Assembly: GCA_016927495.1 (NCBI GenBank)
Contig: JAFGMP010000263.1
Coordinates: 1-47,705, forward strand
Direction: 5' to 3'
DNA length: 47,705 nt
Source: Candidatus Latescibacterota bacterium
GTDB lineage: Bacteria; Latescibacterota; Latescibacteria; Latescibacterales; Latescibacteraceae
The translations under genes and the position numbers were made by a program. Of this stretch, positions 17,542 through 26,497 are shown one piece after another; the first letter of the stretch is position 1, and every line of letters begins with the position of its first letter. The notes beneath the pieces were generated by a model. The model saw only the letters and a program-made list of their open reading frames with translations. It was not told where the DNA came from and did not search any database.

Positions 17542-20430
17542 ATGTCAATTATTATGAGATTTAAAACAAAATGGAATGTTAGGATTTTGTGGTATGGATT
17601 AATTGCTGTATCATTCATTCTACTTATTATATCATCATATTTACATAATGCCATTTTCAACAAATCTCCGTTAATCTGGAGATTATTTCCAGTCAAAATT
17701 GAATCTATTCAGAATGAAATTGGTAATTGTTATATAGCCTATCATGGCAAAAAATGGTTAAGCAGCCATAAACACCCTTCAGATGCACAACTTTTCGAAG
17801 ACGGTATTCCACTTAAAGTCGGCAACTCTCTTCATGATGATATACGACAAAAAGGCGGTGGGCGTTACTCATTTTGGTATGACTATGTTTATTTTTCCGC
17901 GTCAGACAACAGCAATCCAAAAACAAATGGAAAAAATTATGAAATTTATGGTCCTGTAATTAATTCGCATAGTATATATTTAGTTACAAAATTCCTTTGG
18001 TTGTTTTTAGTGATCATGTGGATTGCAACTAAGAATACTATCAACTTACTTAAACGATGCTACCTTTTACTTAAACGATGCTACCTTAAATTAAAACAAC
18101 CCAAAACACTTTTGATAATTTCCTACGGATTGGTAGTTACCGCATTTTTTATTCCAAGAGTGCCTATTTTCTTTGGTAACATTCTCCCAATAATTCAACC
18201 TGACACAAATTCATATTTTTTACCGGTAAATCAAATATTTGACGGTCAATTACCATTATTCGAAACACGAACCCCTGGTTACCCAATTTTTCTTGCAATG
18301 ATCTTCCTTATATATCCCAAACTTCTCCCGGTTATTCTGATTCAAAATCTATTTACACTCATGAGTTCTCTTTTTTTACTATGGGTAATTCAAAAAACAT
18401 ATCCACGACTTGTTTTTCTTTGCACTTTGGCTATAGTTGCTCATGTTACGATGCCAATTTTGGTGGGTCATGATTTTTCTATTTTAACTGAAAGTCTTTA
18501 TACCAGTATTCTCGTTATATTTGTGGGTTTGTATATACTTGCAATACACCGACGAAAACCATGGTTATTTTCCCTATGCTCAGTAGTCGGAGGTTATGCC
18601 ATTTTAGTTCGTCCCTCCGGATTATTTCTTTTCGGATGTATAACTCTTACATTCATTTATATGATTTTCAATCGTTACAGAATTAAAAATATTATATGCT
18701 TCGTTTTACCTATCACCGTAATTGTATTATTATTTATGATATATAATCTTTTCACTATTAATCGGTTTGCATTTTCAGCCATGTCATCACTGACAATTTA
18801 CGGCATCACCGCTACTTATTGGGAAACAAGTGATAAATTTCCAGAAGAAGTCAATGAAGTCATTTCAAAATTTAAAGATAATGAAACCAAACCCGACGAA
18901 ATAAATTTAGTAAAATCATCTTGGAATCCAATAATCATCTATAAACCATTCGCAGAAATAGGTGGAAGAGCTGTATATACAGCTCAGAACAGTGTATTTA
19001 AATTACCATATGATTTTTTAAAACAATCTGACCTGGCAAAAAAAGTAGGTTTATACGCAATTCGTAAACATCCTTTGATGTATGTGAAATTTGTCTGGAC
19101 ACAAGCTACAATTTTCCTGTATGATCCTGCAAGCTGGAACTCACATTACCTGCCAACTTTGCCGTTAATATTTAAAAGCATGTATATAATTCCAAATGTT
19201 GACCTTAATAATTATGAATATTTATACAGAGAATATGTTGAACCACCTGAATTACGATCGATCAAGATTACACAGAATTGTGAAGATTTAGATATTACAT
19301 ACGTACCTACTACAATAGATATATTGTGCACAAAAATCAATAATATCTTTTTTTTCTTTTTTGGAAATTGTTATTTCTGGCTGCTTGTATTTGTTGTTTT
19401 ATGTTTAATAACTGTTTTGGATGTATTACGAACCAAACTCCGTAACTGTGATTCATTTTTATTATTTATGCTGGTAACAATGCATTTGGGAGCTGGACTT
19501 TTTATGTCAGCTTGTACAGTTTTTTCCAATCGCTATACATATCCAACAAAATTTTTAGTATATTTTTCACTTGCTCTTTTACCAATTACTCATATCAGTA
19601 TATTAAATAGGAAAAAGAGTTTTGCACCAAAGGATATACAAAATAACCAGTATCGTCAAACAAAAAACTCTTTCGATTCAGCATTAACTGAAAGAGGAAT
19701 GAATCAAAACAAAGAAGCAATGACAAACATTAATGAATTTTACAGATGGAACCTTGTAGTTTTTCCTTTCGAAAAATATAAGAAAATTCTTGATCTGGGT
19801 TGTGGGCCATGCCTCTATTATAATGAACTGATGTTCTATTCACCAAACCGATATATAGCAACCGATTATAGTGAATATTATGTCAGTCAAATGCATCAAC
19901 GTTTTAAAAATAATCCAAACTGTTCAGCAAAAAAACTTGATTTGACATCCAGTACTCTACCGGATTATTTAAAAAATGAAAAAATTGATTACGTTTTATG
20001 TTTCGATGTACTGGAACATATTGATGTCCATGAAAAAGCACTGGAGAACATACATAAAATTATGACTGCGACAGGTGCCAATTTTCTTTTTTTACGCGTT
20101 CCTGCCCTTCCATTGATTTTCGGTACAAATGATAAAGCAATAGGTCATTATCGTAGATATTCAAAAAAAGAACTCATTTCTCTCCTTAAGAAATATCCAT
20201 TCAATATCGAAAAGATACATTATCACAATTTCTTGGGGATAATACCCTGGCTTATTATCGGCAGAGTATTAAAACGGTCATTGGCTGTAACCAACACTGA
20301 AGGAAAAATATTTAATAAAATTGTTCCCTTGCTCCGTTTCTTTGAAGATCTTTTCCCACCTCCCATTGGGCTTTCTCTTTATTGCATCTGCAGCCTTCGG
20401 GACAATGACTATGAGGAGGGAATAAAATAA
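17542..20430 (+). CDS. GT39-like membrane glycosyltransferase fused to SAM methyltransferase
   Basis: The product is 962 residues with two parts. Residues 1 to about 700 form a polytopic membrane protein: a first helix near 15-35, a soluble loop to about 145, then roughly ten more helices. IIQPDTNSYFLPVNQIF followed by FETRTPGYPIFL resembles the first periplasmic loop of GT39/ArnT-type transferases, where the Asp binds the polyprenyl-phosphate-sugar donor. Residues from about 725 form a class I methyltransferase: ILDLGCGPCLYYNE (motif I), DYSEYYVSQM, then DYVLCFDVLEHID. The methyltransferase ends right at the next gene, whose ATG overlaps its stop by one base. The start could be either ATG at 17542 or 17554; no clear ribosome site is seen. 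Confidence 0.75.
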   Translation: MSIIMRFKTKWNVRILWYGLIAVSFILLIISSYLHNAIFNKSPLIWRLFPVKIESIQNEIGNCYIAYHGKKWLSSHKHPSDAQLFEDGIPLKVGNSLHDDIRQKGGGRYSFWYDYVYFSASDNSNPKTNGKNYEIYGPVINSHSIYLVTKFLWLFLVIMWIATKNTINLLKRCYLLLKRCYLKLKQPKTLLIISYGLVVTAFFIPRVPIFFGNILPIIQPDTNSYFLPVNQIFDGQLPLFETRTPGYPIFLAMIFLIYPKLLPVILIQNLFTLMSSLFLLWVIQKTYPRLVFLCTLAIVAHVTMPILVGHDFSILTESLYTSILVIFVGLYILAIHRRKPWLFSLCSVVGGYAILVRPSGLFLFGCITLTFIYMIFNRYRIKNIICFVLPITVIVLLFMIYNLFTINRFAFSAMSSLTIYGITATYWETSDKFPEEVNEVISKFKDNETKPDEINLVKSSWNPIIIYKPFAEIGGRAVYTAQNSVFKLPYDFLKQSDLAKKVGLYAIRKHPLMYVKFVWTQATIFLYDPASWNSHYLPTLPLIFKSMYIIPNVDLNNYEYLYREYVEPPELRSIKITQNCEDLDITYVPTTIDILCTKINNIFFFFFGNCYFWLLVFVVLCLITVLDVLRTKLRNCDSFLLFMLVTMHLGAGLFMSACTVFSNRYTYPTKFLVYFSLALLPITHISILNRKKSFAPKDIQNNQYRQTKNSFDSALTERGMNQNKEAMTNINEFYRWNLVVFPFEKYKKILDLGCGPCLYYNELMFYSPNRYIATDYSEYYVSQMHQRFKNNPNCSAKKLDLTSSTLPDYLKNEKIDYVLCFDVLEHIDVHEKALENIHKIMTATGANFLFLRVPALPLIFGTNDKAIGHYRRYSKKELISLLKKYPFNIEKIHYHNFLGIIPWLIIGRVLKRSLAVTNTEGKIFNKIVPLLRFFEDLFPPPIGLSLYCICSLRDNDYEEGIK
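18046..18087 (+). repeat. Perfect 21-base tandem duplication inside a gene
   Basis: The 21 bases at 18046-18066 are repeated exactly at 18067-18087 and keep the frame, duplicating LLKRCYL in a basic loop between membrane helices of the GT39-like protein. Because both copies are identical at every synonymous site the event is recent. It may vary between strains. Confidence 0.8.
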
Positions 20431-21908
20431 TGAGACTTCTCCTGATTAATACACCGATTGAACGTGAAAACATTCTGGGCCAATTCAATCAAATCTATGA
20501 TGATCTCAAAATGGTGCCTATCGGTTTGGCTTATCTTGCTTCCGTAGCCCGTAAGAATGGCATAGAAGTAAAAATTCTTGACCAGTATGCAGAATGTATT
20601 TCGATGCCAAGTATCGAAAAAATGATAAAAGATTTTTCTCCGAATCTGATCGGATTTAGTTCGACCACTCCAAACTATTTTGCCGCTATCAATATGGTAA
20701 GACATCTGAAAAGAGTTTTCCCGGATATAAAAACCGTGATGGGCGGTCAGCATCCATCGATTTTTCCGGATAAAGTTTTGAAAAATGATGAGGTTGATTA
20801 TGTCATCCGTGATGAGGGGGAATATTCTCTTGTAGCTTTATGTAATGCAATTCAAAATAGTAATTATAACCTTGCCCATATAGACGGATTATCATATAAA
20901 GACTCAACGGGAAAAACAGTTCACAATAAACAATCTGCCAGTGTTGTATTAGATGATCTGCCTTGGCCAGCTTACGATTTATTACCTATGCATCTTTACA
21001 GCAGCCCAAGCTATACCAGATTCGCTTTGCCGGTTTATCAAATGAGCGCCAGTCGTGGATGCCCGAATCAATGTACCTATTGTATCAACGCTGAACTGAA
21101 TATCGCAGCGAAATACCGGAGGCGAAATATTGATGATGTGTTGGACGAGATGGAAATGCTTGTTAATCAATACGACGCCAAACAAATCCAGTTTTGGGAT
21201 CCAATATTTCCGTTAGGAAAAACTTACACGTTCGAATTCTGCGAAAAGCTTATAGAACGAGGTTTAAACAAGAAAATTGTGTGGAATTCAACAACCTATG
21301 CAGAATTTCTTTCAGAAGAGTTGATAACCGTTATGGCTCGTTCTGGCTGTAAGGGGCTTGGATTTGGTATTGAATCGGGTGTCCCTGAGTTGCTGAAAAG
21401 TGTAAATAAGAAAGTGAATTTTAATCATTTACGTGAAATGTGCCGAATTGCCAGAAAAAAAAATATAGTCGTTGCCGGAGCCTTTATCCTGGGTTTTCCC
21501 GGAGAAACACGGGACATGACCCAACAGACCATTGATTTTGCAAAAAGCCTTGATATTCATTATGCTCAGTTCAGTATCATGGTTCCCTATCCGGGTACAC
21601 CGCTCTATAAGGAGTTACATGAGAAAGGGGAAATTGTTGATTCCGGCGAAGATGATTATGTGCGTTATAACCAGAGTATAGGTTTGACCGATCTTGAACC
21701 AATATATATTTCCAAAGGAAGGAATTGGGAAGAACTGAAAGCAATGCAGAAGCAGGCATACACTCAGTTTTATTTCAGACCCCGTTTATTCCTGATGCAC
21801 ATTCCGCATTTACGACCACAACTTTTTCTTCGTATGATTAAGTCATTCCTTGCGGTCGTTGGTCTTCTGTTAAAAAAAACAAATAAAAAAAATAACTCCA
21901 AGCTCTAA
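20430..21908 (+). CDS. B12-binding-type radical SAM enzyme (first of three)
   Basis: The product is 492 residues. Residues 1 to about 170 form a Rossmann-like cobalamin-binding-type domain (MRLLLINTP, VPIGLAYLASVARKNG, VMGGQHPSIFP, VDYVIRDEGE). It has no DxHxxG motif, so any cobalamin would bind base-off without a protein histidine. The radical SAM core starts with CxxxCxxC in SRGCPNQCTYC near 210, followed by FWDPIF, GFGIESGVPELLKSVNK and GAFILGFPGETRDM. This is the arrangement of BchE/HpnP/HpnR-like class B enzymes, which methylate or rearrange unactivated carbons. The start overlaps the previous stop (TAATG), so it is coupled to the methyltransferase fusion. Substrate is unknown; glycan or lipid is the likely class. 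Confidence 0.85.
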   Translation: MRLLLINTPIERENILGQFNQIYDDLKMVPIGLAYLASVARKNGIEVKILDQYAECISMPSIEKMIKDFSPNLIGFSSTTPNYFAAINMVRHLKRVFPDIKTVMGGQHPSIFPDKVLKNDEVDYVIRDEGEYSLVALCNAIQNSNYNLAHIDGLSYKDSTGKTVHNKQSASVVLDDLPWPAYDLLPMHLYSSPSYTRFALPVYQMSASRGCPNQCTYCINAELNIAAKYRRRNIDDVLDEMEMLVNQYDAKQIQFWDPIFPLGKTYTFEFCEKLIERGLNKKIVWNSTTYAEFLSEELITVMARSGCKGLGFGIESGVPELLKSVNKKVNFNHLREMCRIARKKNIVVAGAFILGFPGETRDMTQQTIDFAKSLDIHYAQFSIMVPYPGTPLYKELHEKGEIVDSGEDDYVRYNQSIGLTDLEPIYISKGRNWEELKAMQKQAYTQFYFRPRLFLMHIPHLRPQLFLRMIKSFLAVVGLLLKKTNKKNNSKL

Positions 21909-21945
21909 TTATATTTATTAATATTTATACATGGAAAGTTAGCAT

Positions 21946-23400
21946 ATGGCCGATATAGTATCAAAAAAAGTTGTTGTTTTAGGAGCCGGACCGAGCGGTC
22001 TTTGCGCTGCATGGAATCTTGTTCAGGATGGATATCGTGTCGTTATTCTTGAAAAGGAGTCTGTATGTGGTGGACAATCGATTACTTTTCAACGAGGTGA
22101 TTATAAATATGATATCGGTCCTCATAACATACATTCTAAACATAATAGTATCATTAGGTTTCTTCAAGATTCATTAAAAGAAGATTTTGTAAAACACAAT
22201 TTTTTCGCTGAGATATTCTTTCAGGGTAAAAGAATTAAATATCCATTGATGGGTACTGATGTATTACGTAATGTAAATCCTTTAACTGCGGTATTGTGTG
22301 GGCTTAGTTTTCTTTGGACACGCACCAAAACTTTTTTTTATCCCTCGACAGGTAATGATGAAAGTTACAAAGCATGGATAATCAACCGTTTCGGCAGAAG
22401 ATTCTATAATATATTTTTCGGACCGTATACTGAGAAAGTATGGAAAATTCCACCGGAACAAATTTCAAATATCGTCGCTCAAAAAAGAATTGCAGTTTCC
22501 GGAATACTTGAATTGATTCATACCATCATATTTAAAAAAGAACGCTATCACCCTGAAAATATCCGGCTCGTAGATAGTTACTATCCACTATCAGGAATTG
22601 GATCAATATCAGAATTTTTCAAAAGAGGCATACTGGATCATGGCGGTGAAATAATCAATAATGCAGAAGTTAATAAATTATTCTTAGAAAAAAATAGGAT
22701 TGCAAAAGTTGTATTTTTAAAGGATGGTACAGAAAAACATATAGATTTGTCATCGAATAATTCAAATGTCGGAGGAGAAATAATTTCTACCATACCTGTA
22801 AATGAAATGATATCGATGATTGAAGGAAATATCCCAAATGCAGTTATCGATTCTGCACTCAGTCTTGATTTTACGGCGGAAGTTTTTCTTTATTTGAATG
22901 TAAAACACACGGATGTTTTCGGATTACCACTTTTTTATTTTAGTGGAGATGAATTTCCGTTTAATAGAATTTACGATGTCGGAATTTTCAGTCGCAGCAT
23001 GGTACCTCAAGGGAAAAATGCGATATGTCTTGAAATATCATGTACAAAGAATGATGAATTATGGAATATGGATGACAAAGATATTTTCGAACTATGTATA
23101 TCACCTTTAGAAAGCAACAAGTTGTTAAATCGTAAAGATGTCGAGGATTACCACACTCAGCGTCTTAGCCACGCTTATCCACGTTTTCGTATCGACTACA
23201 AGACAAGTATTAAAACAATTTTTGATTACCTTGACACCAATATTACAAACATTATGAGTTTTGGCCGTCAGGGACTTTTTACGTATGCAAACGTCGATGA
23301 TGCAATATGGATGGGCTTTGAGGTCGCAAAGCATATGAAATATAAAAAACGTATTAAACTTCCCATGACGGAATTACTTTCCGATTATATTTCCACATGA
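21946..23400 (+). CDS. FAD-dependent oxidoreductase, amine-oxidase/UDP-galactopyranose-mutase-like
   Basis: The product is 484 residues. The FAD motif VVVLGAGPSGLCAAWNL (residues 9-25) is followed by VVILEKESVCGGQSITF, then GDYKYDIGPHNIHSKHNSI, a His-containing loop like that of UDP-galactopyranose mutase and its relatives. FFGPYTEKVWKIPPEQIS and the C-terminal FGRQGLFTYANVDDAIWMGFEVA close the FAD site. This pattern is common in uncharacterised flavoproteins of glycan clusters. It may rearrange a sugar ring or oxidise a lipid or sugar. The start ATG at 21946 has no strong ribosome site but directly precedes the conserved fold. Confidence 0.8.
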   Translation: MADIVSKKVVVLGAGPSGLCAAWNLVQDGYRVVILEKESVCGGQSITFQRGDYKYDIGPHNIHSKHNSIIRFLQDSLKEDFVKHNFFAEIFFQGKRIKYPLMGTDVLRNVNPLTAVLCGLSFLWTRTKTFFYPSTGNDESYKAWIINRFGRRFYNIFFGPYTEKVWKIPPEQISNIVAQKRIAVSGILELIHTIIFKKERYHPENIRLVDSYYPLSGIGSISEFFKRGILDHGGEIINNAEVNKLFLEKNRIAKVVFLKDGTEKHIDLSSNNSNVGGEIISTIPVNEMISMIEGNIPNAVIDSALSLDFTAEVFLYLNVKHTDVFGLPLFYFSGDEFPFNRIYDVGIFSRSMVPQGKNAICLEISCTKNDELWNMDDKDIFELCISPLESNKLLNRKDVEDYHTQRLSHAYPRFRIDYKTSIKTIFDYLDTNITNIMSFGRQGLFTYANVDDAIWMGFEVAKHMKYKKRIKLPMTELLSDYIST

Positions 23401-23492
23401 TTTCATGATAGAGTACTATAGAAAATGAATTAATATCAAATCTGTGATTTTACTGATATGTGAATTTAAATTATATAGGAGCTTTGAGTGAA

Positions 23493-24956
23493 ATGAAAAA
23501 AAAAGTGCTCTTAATAAATCCTTCCGTAAGCAAGATAAAGCATCTTACACCTAAAGATCTACCTTTGGCACTCCTATATGTTGCATCGAGGCTTGTAGAT
23601 ACATATGATATTGTGATTTTAGACAGAGAAATAAAAAAAGAAAATGAACGTTTAACAAAAGAACTGCTGGATCCGAGACTTTTTTGTGTTGGAATTACAG
23701 TGCTAACAGGTATTGGAATTCATGATGCAATTTTCTGTTCAAAAAAAGTTCGGGAATTGAGAGACGATGTAACGATTGTATGGGGTGGTTGGCATGCTAC
23801 TAATGCGCAAGAAAGCATTCTAATTAAATCTTATGTGGATTACATTATTCAGGGTGAAGGTGAAAATGTATTTCCCGAATTATTGAATTGTCTTGAAAAA
23901 AATGAAAGTCCGAATTCGATACCGGGGCTTGGTTATAAAATTAACGGTAAAAATTACCTGAATCCACCTCAATTCATTCAGAACCTGGACGATATACCAC
24001 GTTTGCCATATCACTTGATTCATGACATTGAACCATATATTTTTAATAATTGGATTCCCGAAGGTAATCGTTGTCTCCCATTAATAACAAGCCACGGTTG
24101 TCCAATGGGATGTTCGTTCTGTGAAGTCACTCACTATTTTGGCAAACATTATGGTTTTCAATCAGCATCAAGAATTATAGATGAAGTGAAATATTTGAAA
24201 GATATGTATGATATTGGTGGAATCAGAATATATGATCCGAATTTCTTTTTAAGATTCTCACGAGTCAAAGAATTTGCACAAATGATGATCGATGAAAACC
24301 TTAATATCAAATGGGCAGGAGATGGAACAGTAATTCAATTTGAGAAAATTGGAGAAGACGATTTAAATTTCCTGTATAGCTCAGGCCTACGTTATATATC
24401 TTTAGGTATAGAATCGGGAAGCGAAAAAGTTCGGTATGATATTCTAAATAAAAAATTCACAAATGCTCAGTGTGAAAAAGTCATTGGTAAATTAAACAAA
24501 GCTAATATTGAGTTTAGATTTAATATTATCCTTGGGATACCTGGTGAAACCGAAGAGGATATCATGGAATCGGTCAACTTCAGTATAGATATTATTTCGC
24601 GCTATCCAAATACATCTTTCCATGTCTATACATATCTACCTTTACCTGGGGCTCCTTTAGTTGAAAATGCACAAAAGATGGGATATAAACTTCCTAAAAA
24701 ACTGGAAGATTACACAGCAATTAACAGTTTCAATATTGAAAATTTACCTTGGTTGACTAATAAACGTAAACGTATGATTAATACGATATCAACTATGAGC
24801 ATTTTCCTTTCCACAACATCCAATTCGATTCCTTTTAAAGGAATAAAAAAATATATATTTTCATTGATAAGATCAGTGTTTTTATACAGAATGAAAAAGC
24901 ATATATTTTTAAGAACGCCGGATATTATTGTAATTCAAAAGACCAGAATATTATAA
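23493..24956 (+). CDS. B12-binding-type radical SAM enzyme (second of three)
   Basis: The product is about 487 residues from the ATG at 23493, which I prefer over the GTG at 23460 because AGGAG (23477-23481) lies between them and MKKKVLLINPS is the family start. The cobalamin-type domain contains PLALLYVASRLV, VWGGWHATNAQESIL and VDYIIQGEGE. The cluster motif is SHGCPMGCSFCEV near 208. The core follows with IYDPNFFLR, GIESGSEKVRYDILNKKF and ILGIPGETEEDIMESV. It differs enough from the other two radical SAM proteins that they are not recent copies. It probably modifies a glycan or lipid carbon. Confidence 0.85.
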   Translation: MKKKVLLINPSVSKIKHLTPKDLPLALLYVASRLVDTYDIVILDREIKKENERLTKELLDPRLFCVGITVLTGIGIHDAIFCSKKVRELRDDVTIVWGGWHATNAQESILIKSYVDYIIQGEGENVFPELLNCLEKNESPNSIPGLGYKINGKNYLNPPQFIQNLDDIPRLPYHLIHDIEPYIFNNWIPEGNRCLPLITSHGCPMGCSFCEVTHYFGKHYGFQSASRIIDEVKYLKDMYDIGGIRIYDPNFFLRFSRVKEFAQMMIDENLNIKWAGDGTVIQFEKIGEDDLNFLYSSGLRYISLGIESGSEKVRYDILNKKFTNAQCEKVIGKLNKANIEFRFNIILGIPGETEEDIMESVNFSIDIISRYPNTSFHVYTYLPLPGAPLVENAQKMGYKLPKKLEDYTAINSFNIENLPWLTNKRKRMINTISTMSIFLSTTSNSIPFKGIKKYIFSLIRSVFLYRMKKHIFLRTPDIIVIQKTRIL

Positions 24957-25009
24957 ATTCATAGCTCGCCATTATTTTGACAAAGTTCTTTTGTTACTAT
25001 GGAGAAAAC

Positions 25010-26497
25010 ATGAAAAATACTTCACAATTCAAATTTAATAAAATTTCAAGAATATTATTTATTCATCCACCGGGCAATCGCGTTATCAGAAAAGATGGTG
25101 AACGTGGGATGAAAGCATGTGTTCAGCCTGTAGGATTGGCTTATTTAGCATCTTTTATAAGAGAAAAAGGATTCGAAACAGTTATACTCGATTGTGCGGC
25201 AGAAGGTTATGATGAACCTGAAATTGAATTAGAACCTGAAATTTTTCGATATGGGCTTTCTGATGATAAAATTATCCGGTATCTTGAGGATTATAAACCT
25301 GACCTCGTATGCATCAGTTGCCCTCAGTTAGTCCGGATTCCAGAGGCAATTACTGTGGCAAATCTTTCTAAAAAGATTTACCCTAAGGTACCGGTGGTAA
25401 TGGGTGGTGCTTCAGTTTCGACACTTGGGATTGAGTTTTTTTCATTAACGAACGATGTTGATTATATAATCCGTGGCGAAGGGGAACAACGACTCTATGA
25501 TTTGATTCAAGCTTTGAACTCTACCCCATCGCAATTATCTTTATTGGATGGTTTAATATATCGCGATGGGGATGCAATTATTGAAAATCCCTTTGTATCT
25601 GTTATACAAAACATTGATGATTTACCATTACCCGCCTATGATCTTCTTCCGATGAATATCTATTTCGAAAAAAATCGAAATCCTTCCGTCCATTCAAGTG
25701 CACAGAGAAGTTGTACTATGATCAGTAGCAGAGGATGTCCGGTAAAATGTTACTATTGCCCCGTTCATAAAGTATTTGGGCCTACTGGCCCTAATTATCG
25801 CATGCGTTCAAACGAAAACGTTCTAAATGAAATTGAACTTCTAACTTCAAGATATGATGTACAAGAAATTCAATTTGAAGATTCCAATTTTAATTCATCT
25901 ATAGCCAGAACGATGAGTCTTTCCCATGCAATTGGAGAACGGTTTTCAGGTTTACGGTGGACAACACCACATGGCAATCAAATGAGCACATTAACCCCTG
26001 AAGTTCTAAGCGCAATGAAGAAAGGCGGTTGTTATTCACTTCACCTCGCTCTTGAATCCGGTAATCAGGAATTTCTTGAAAAAAGAAAAAAATCCGTTAA
26101 ACTTTCAAAAGTAGATTTATTGCTCGAACAGGCGAAAGAAGAAGGCTTTGTCCGTAGCGCTTTTTTTATGATAGGATTTCCGGAAGAGAATCGTGAAAAT
26201 ATAGCGCGAACAATCAATTACGCTGATTCCATTGATATTGATGACATACATTTCTTTATTGCAATACCTTTCCCCAATACCGAGATTTACGATATCTGCA
26301 AACAAAATGGCTGGCTAATTCCCAATATTTCCTGGCGTCATTTTCGTTACTCAGTTGGTGTAATAAAAACTGAACACTTTGATCCAGCGTACCTTCAGAC
26401 AGTTCGCCGGAACGCGTGGCTAAAAATCCGGCGTAGGCTGGAGAAAAAAGAGCATGCCGTTTTACTAAGCAAGAACGAGAAAGAAATTTATGGCTGA
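25010..26497 (+). CDS. B12-binding-type radical SAM enzyme (third of three)
   Basis: The product is about 495 residues. The ATG at 25010 is set by GGAG (25001-25004) 5 bases upstream; a TTG at 24977 would add 11 unrelated residues. The cobalamin-type half shows FIHPPGNRV, QPVGLAYLASFIREKG, VVMGGASVSTLGIEF and VDYIIRGEGE. The cluster motif is SSRGCPVKCYYCPV near 235. IQFEDSNFNSS, HLALESGNQEFLEKRKKS and SAFFMIGFPEENREN continue the barrel. The end overlaps the next gene by 8 bases, suggesting coupled expression with the ATP-grasp enzyme. Confidence 0.85.
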   Translation: MKNTSQFKFNKISRILFIHPPGNRVIRKDGERGMKACVQPVGLAYLASFIREKGFETVILDCAAEGYDEPEIELEPEIFRYGLSDDKIIRYLEDYKPDLVCISCPQLVRIPEAITVANLSKKIYPKVPVVMGGASVSTLGIEFFSLTNDVDYIIRGEGEQRLYDLIQALNSTPSQLSLLDGLIYRDGDAIIENPFVSVIQNIDDLPLPAYDLLPMNIYFEKNRNPSVHSSAQRSCTMISSRGCPVKCYYCPVHKVFGPTGPNYRMRSNENVLNEIELLTSRYDVQEIQFEDSNFNSSIARTMSLSHAIGERFSGLRWTTPHGNQMSTLTPEVLSAMKKGGCYSLHLALESGNQEFLEKRKKSVKLSKVDLLLEQAKEEGFVRSAFFMIGFPEENRENIARTINYADSIDIDDIHFFIAIPFPNTEIYDICKQNGWLIPNISWRHFRYSVGVIKTEHFDPAYLQTVRRNAWLKIRRRLEKKEHAVLLSKNEKEIYG

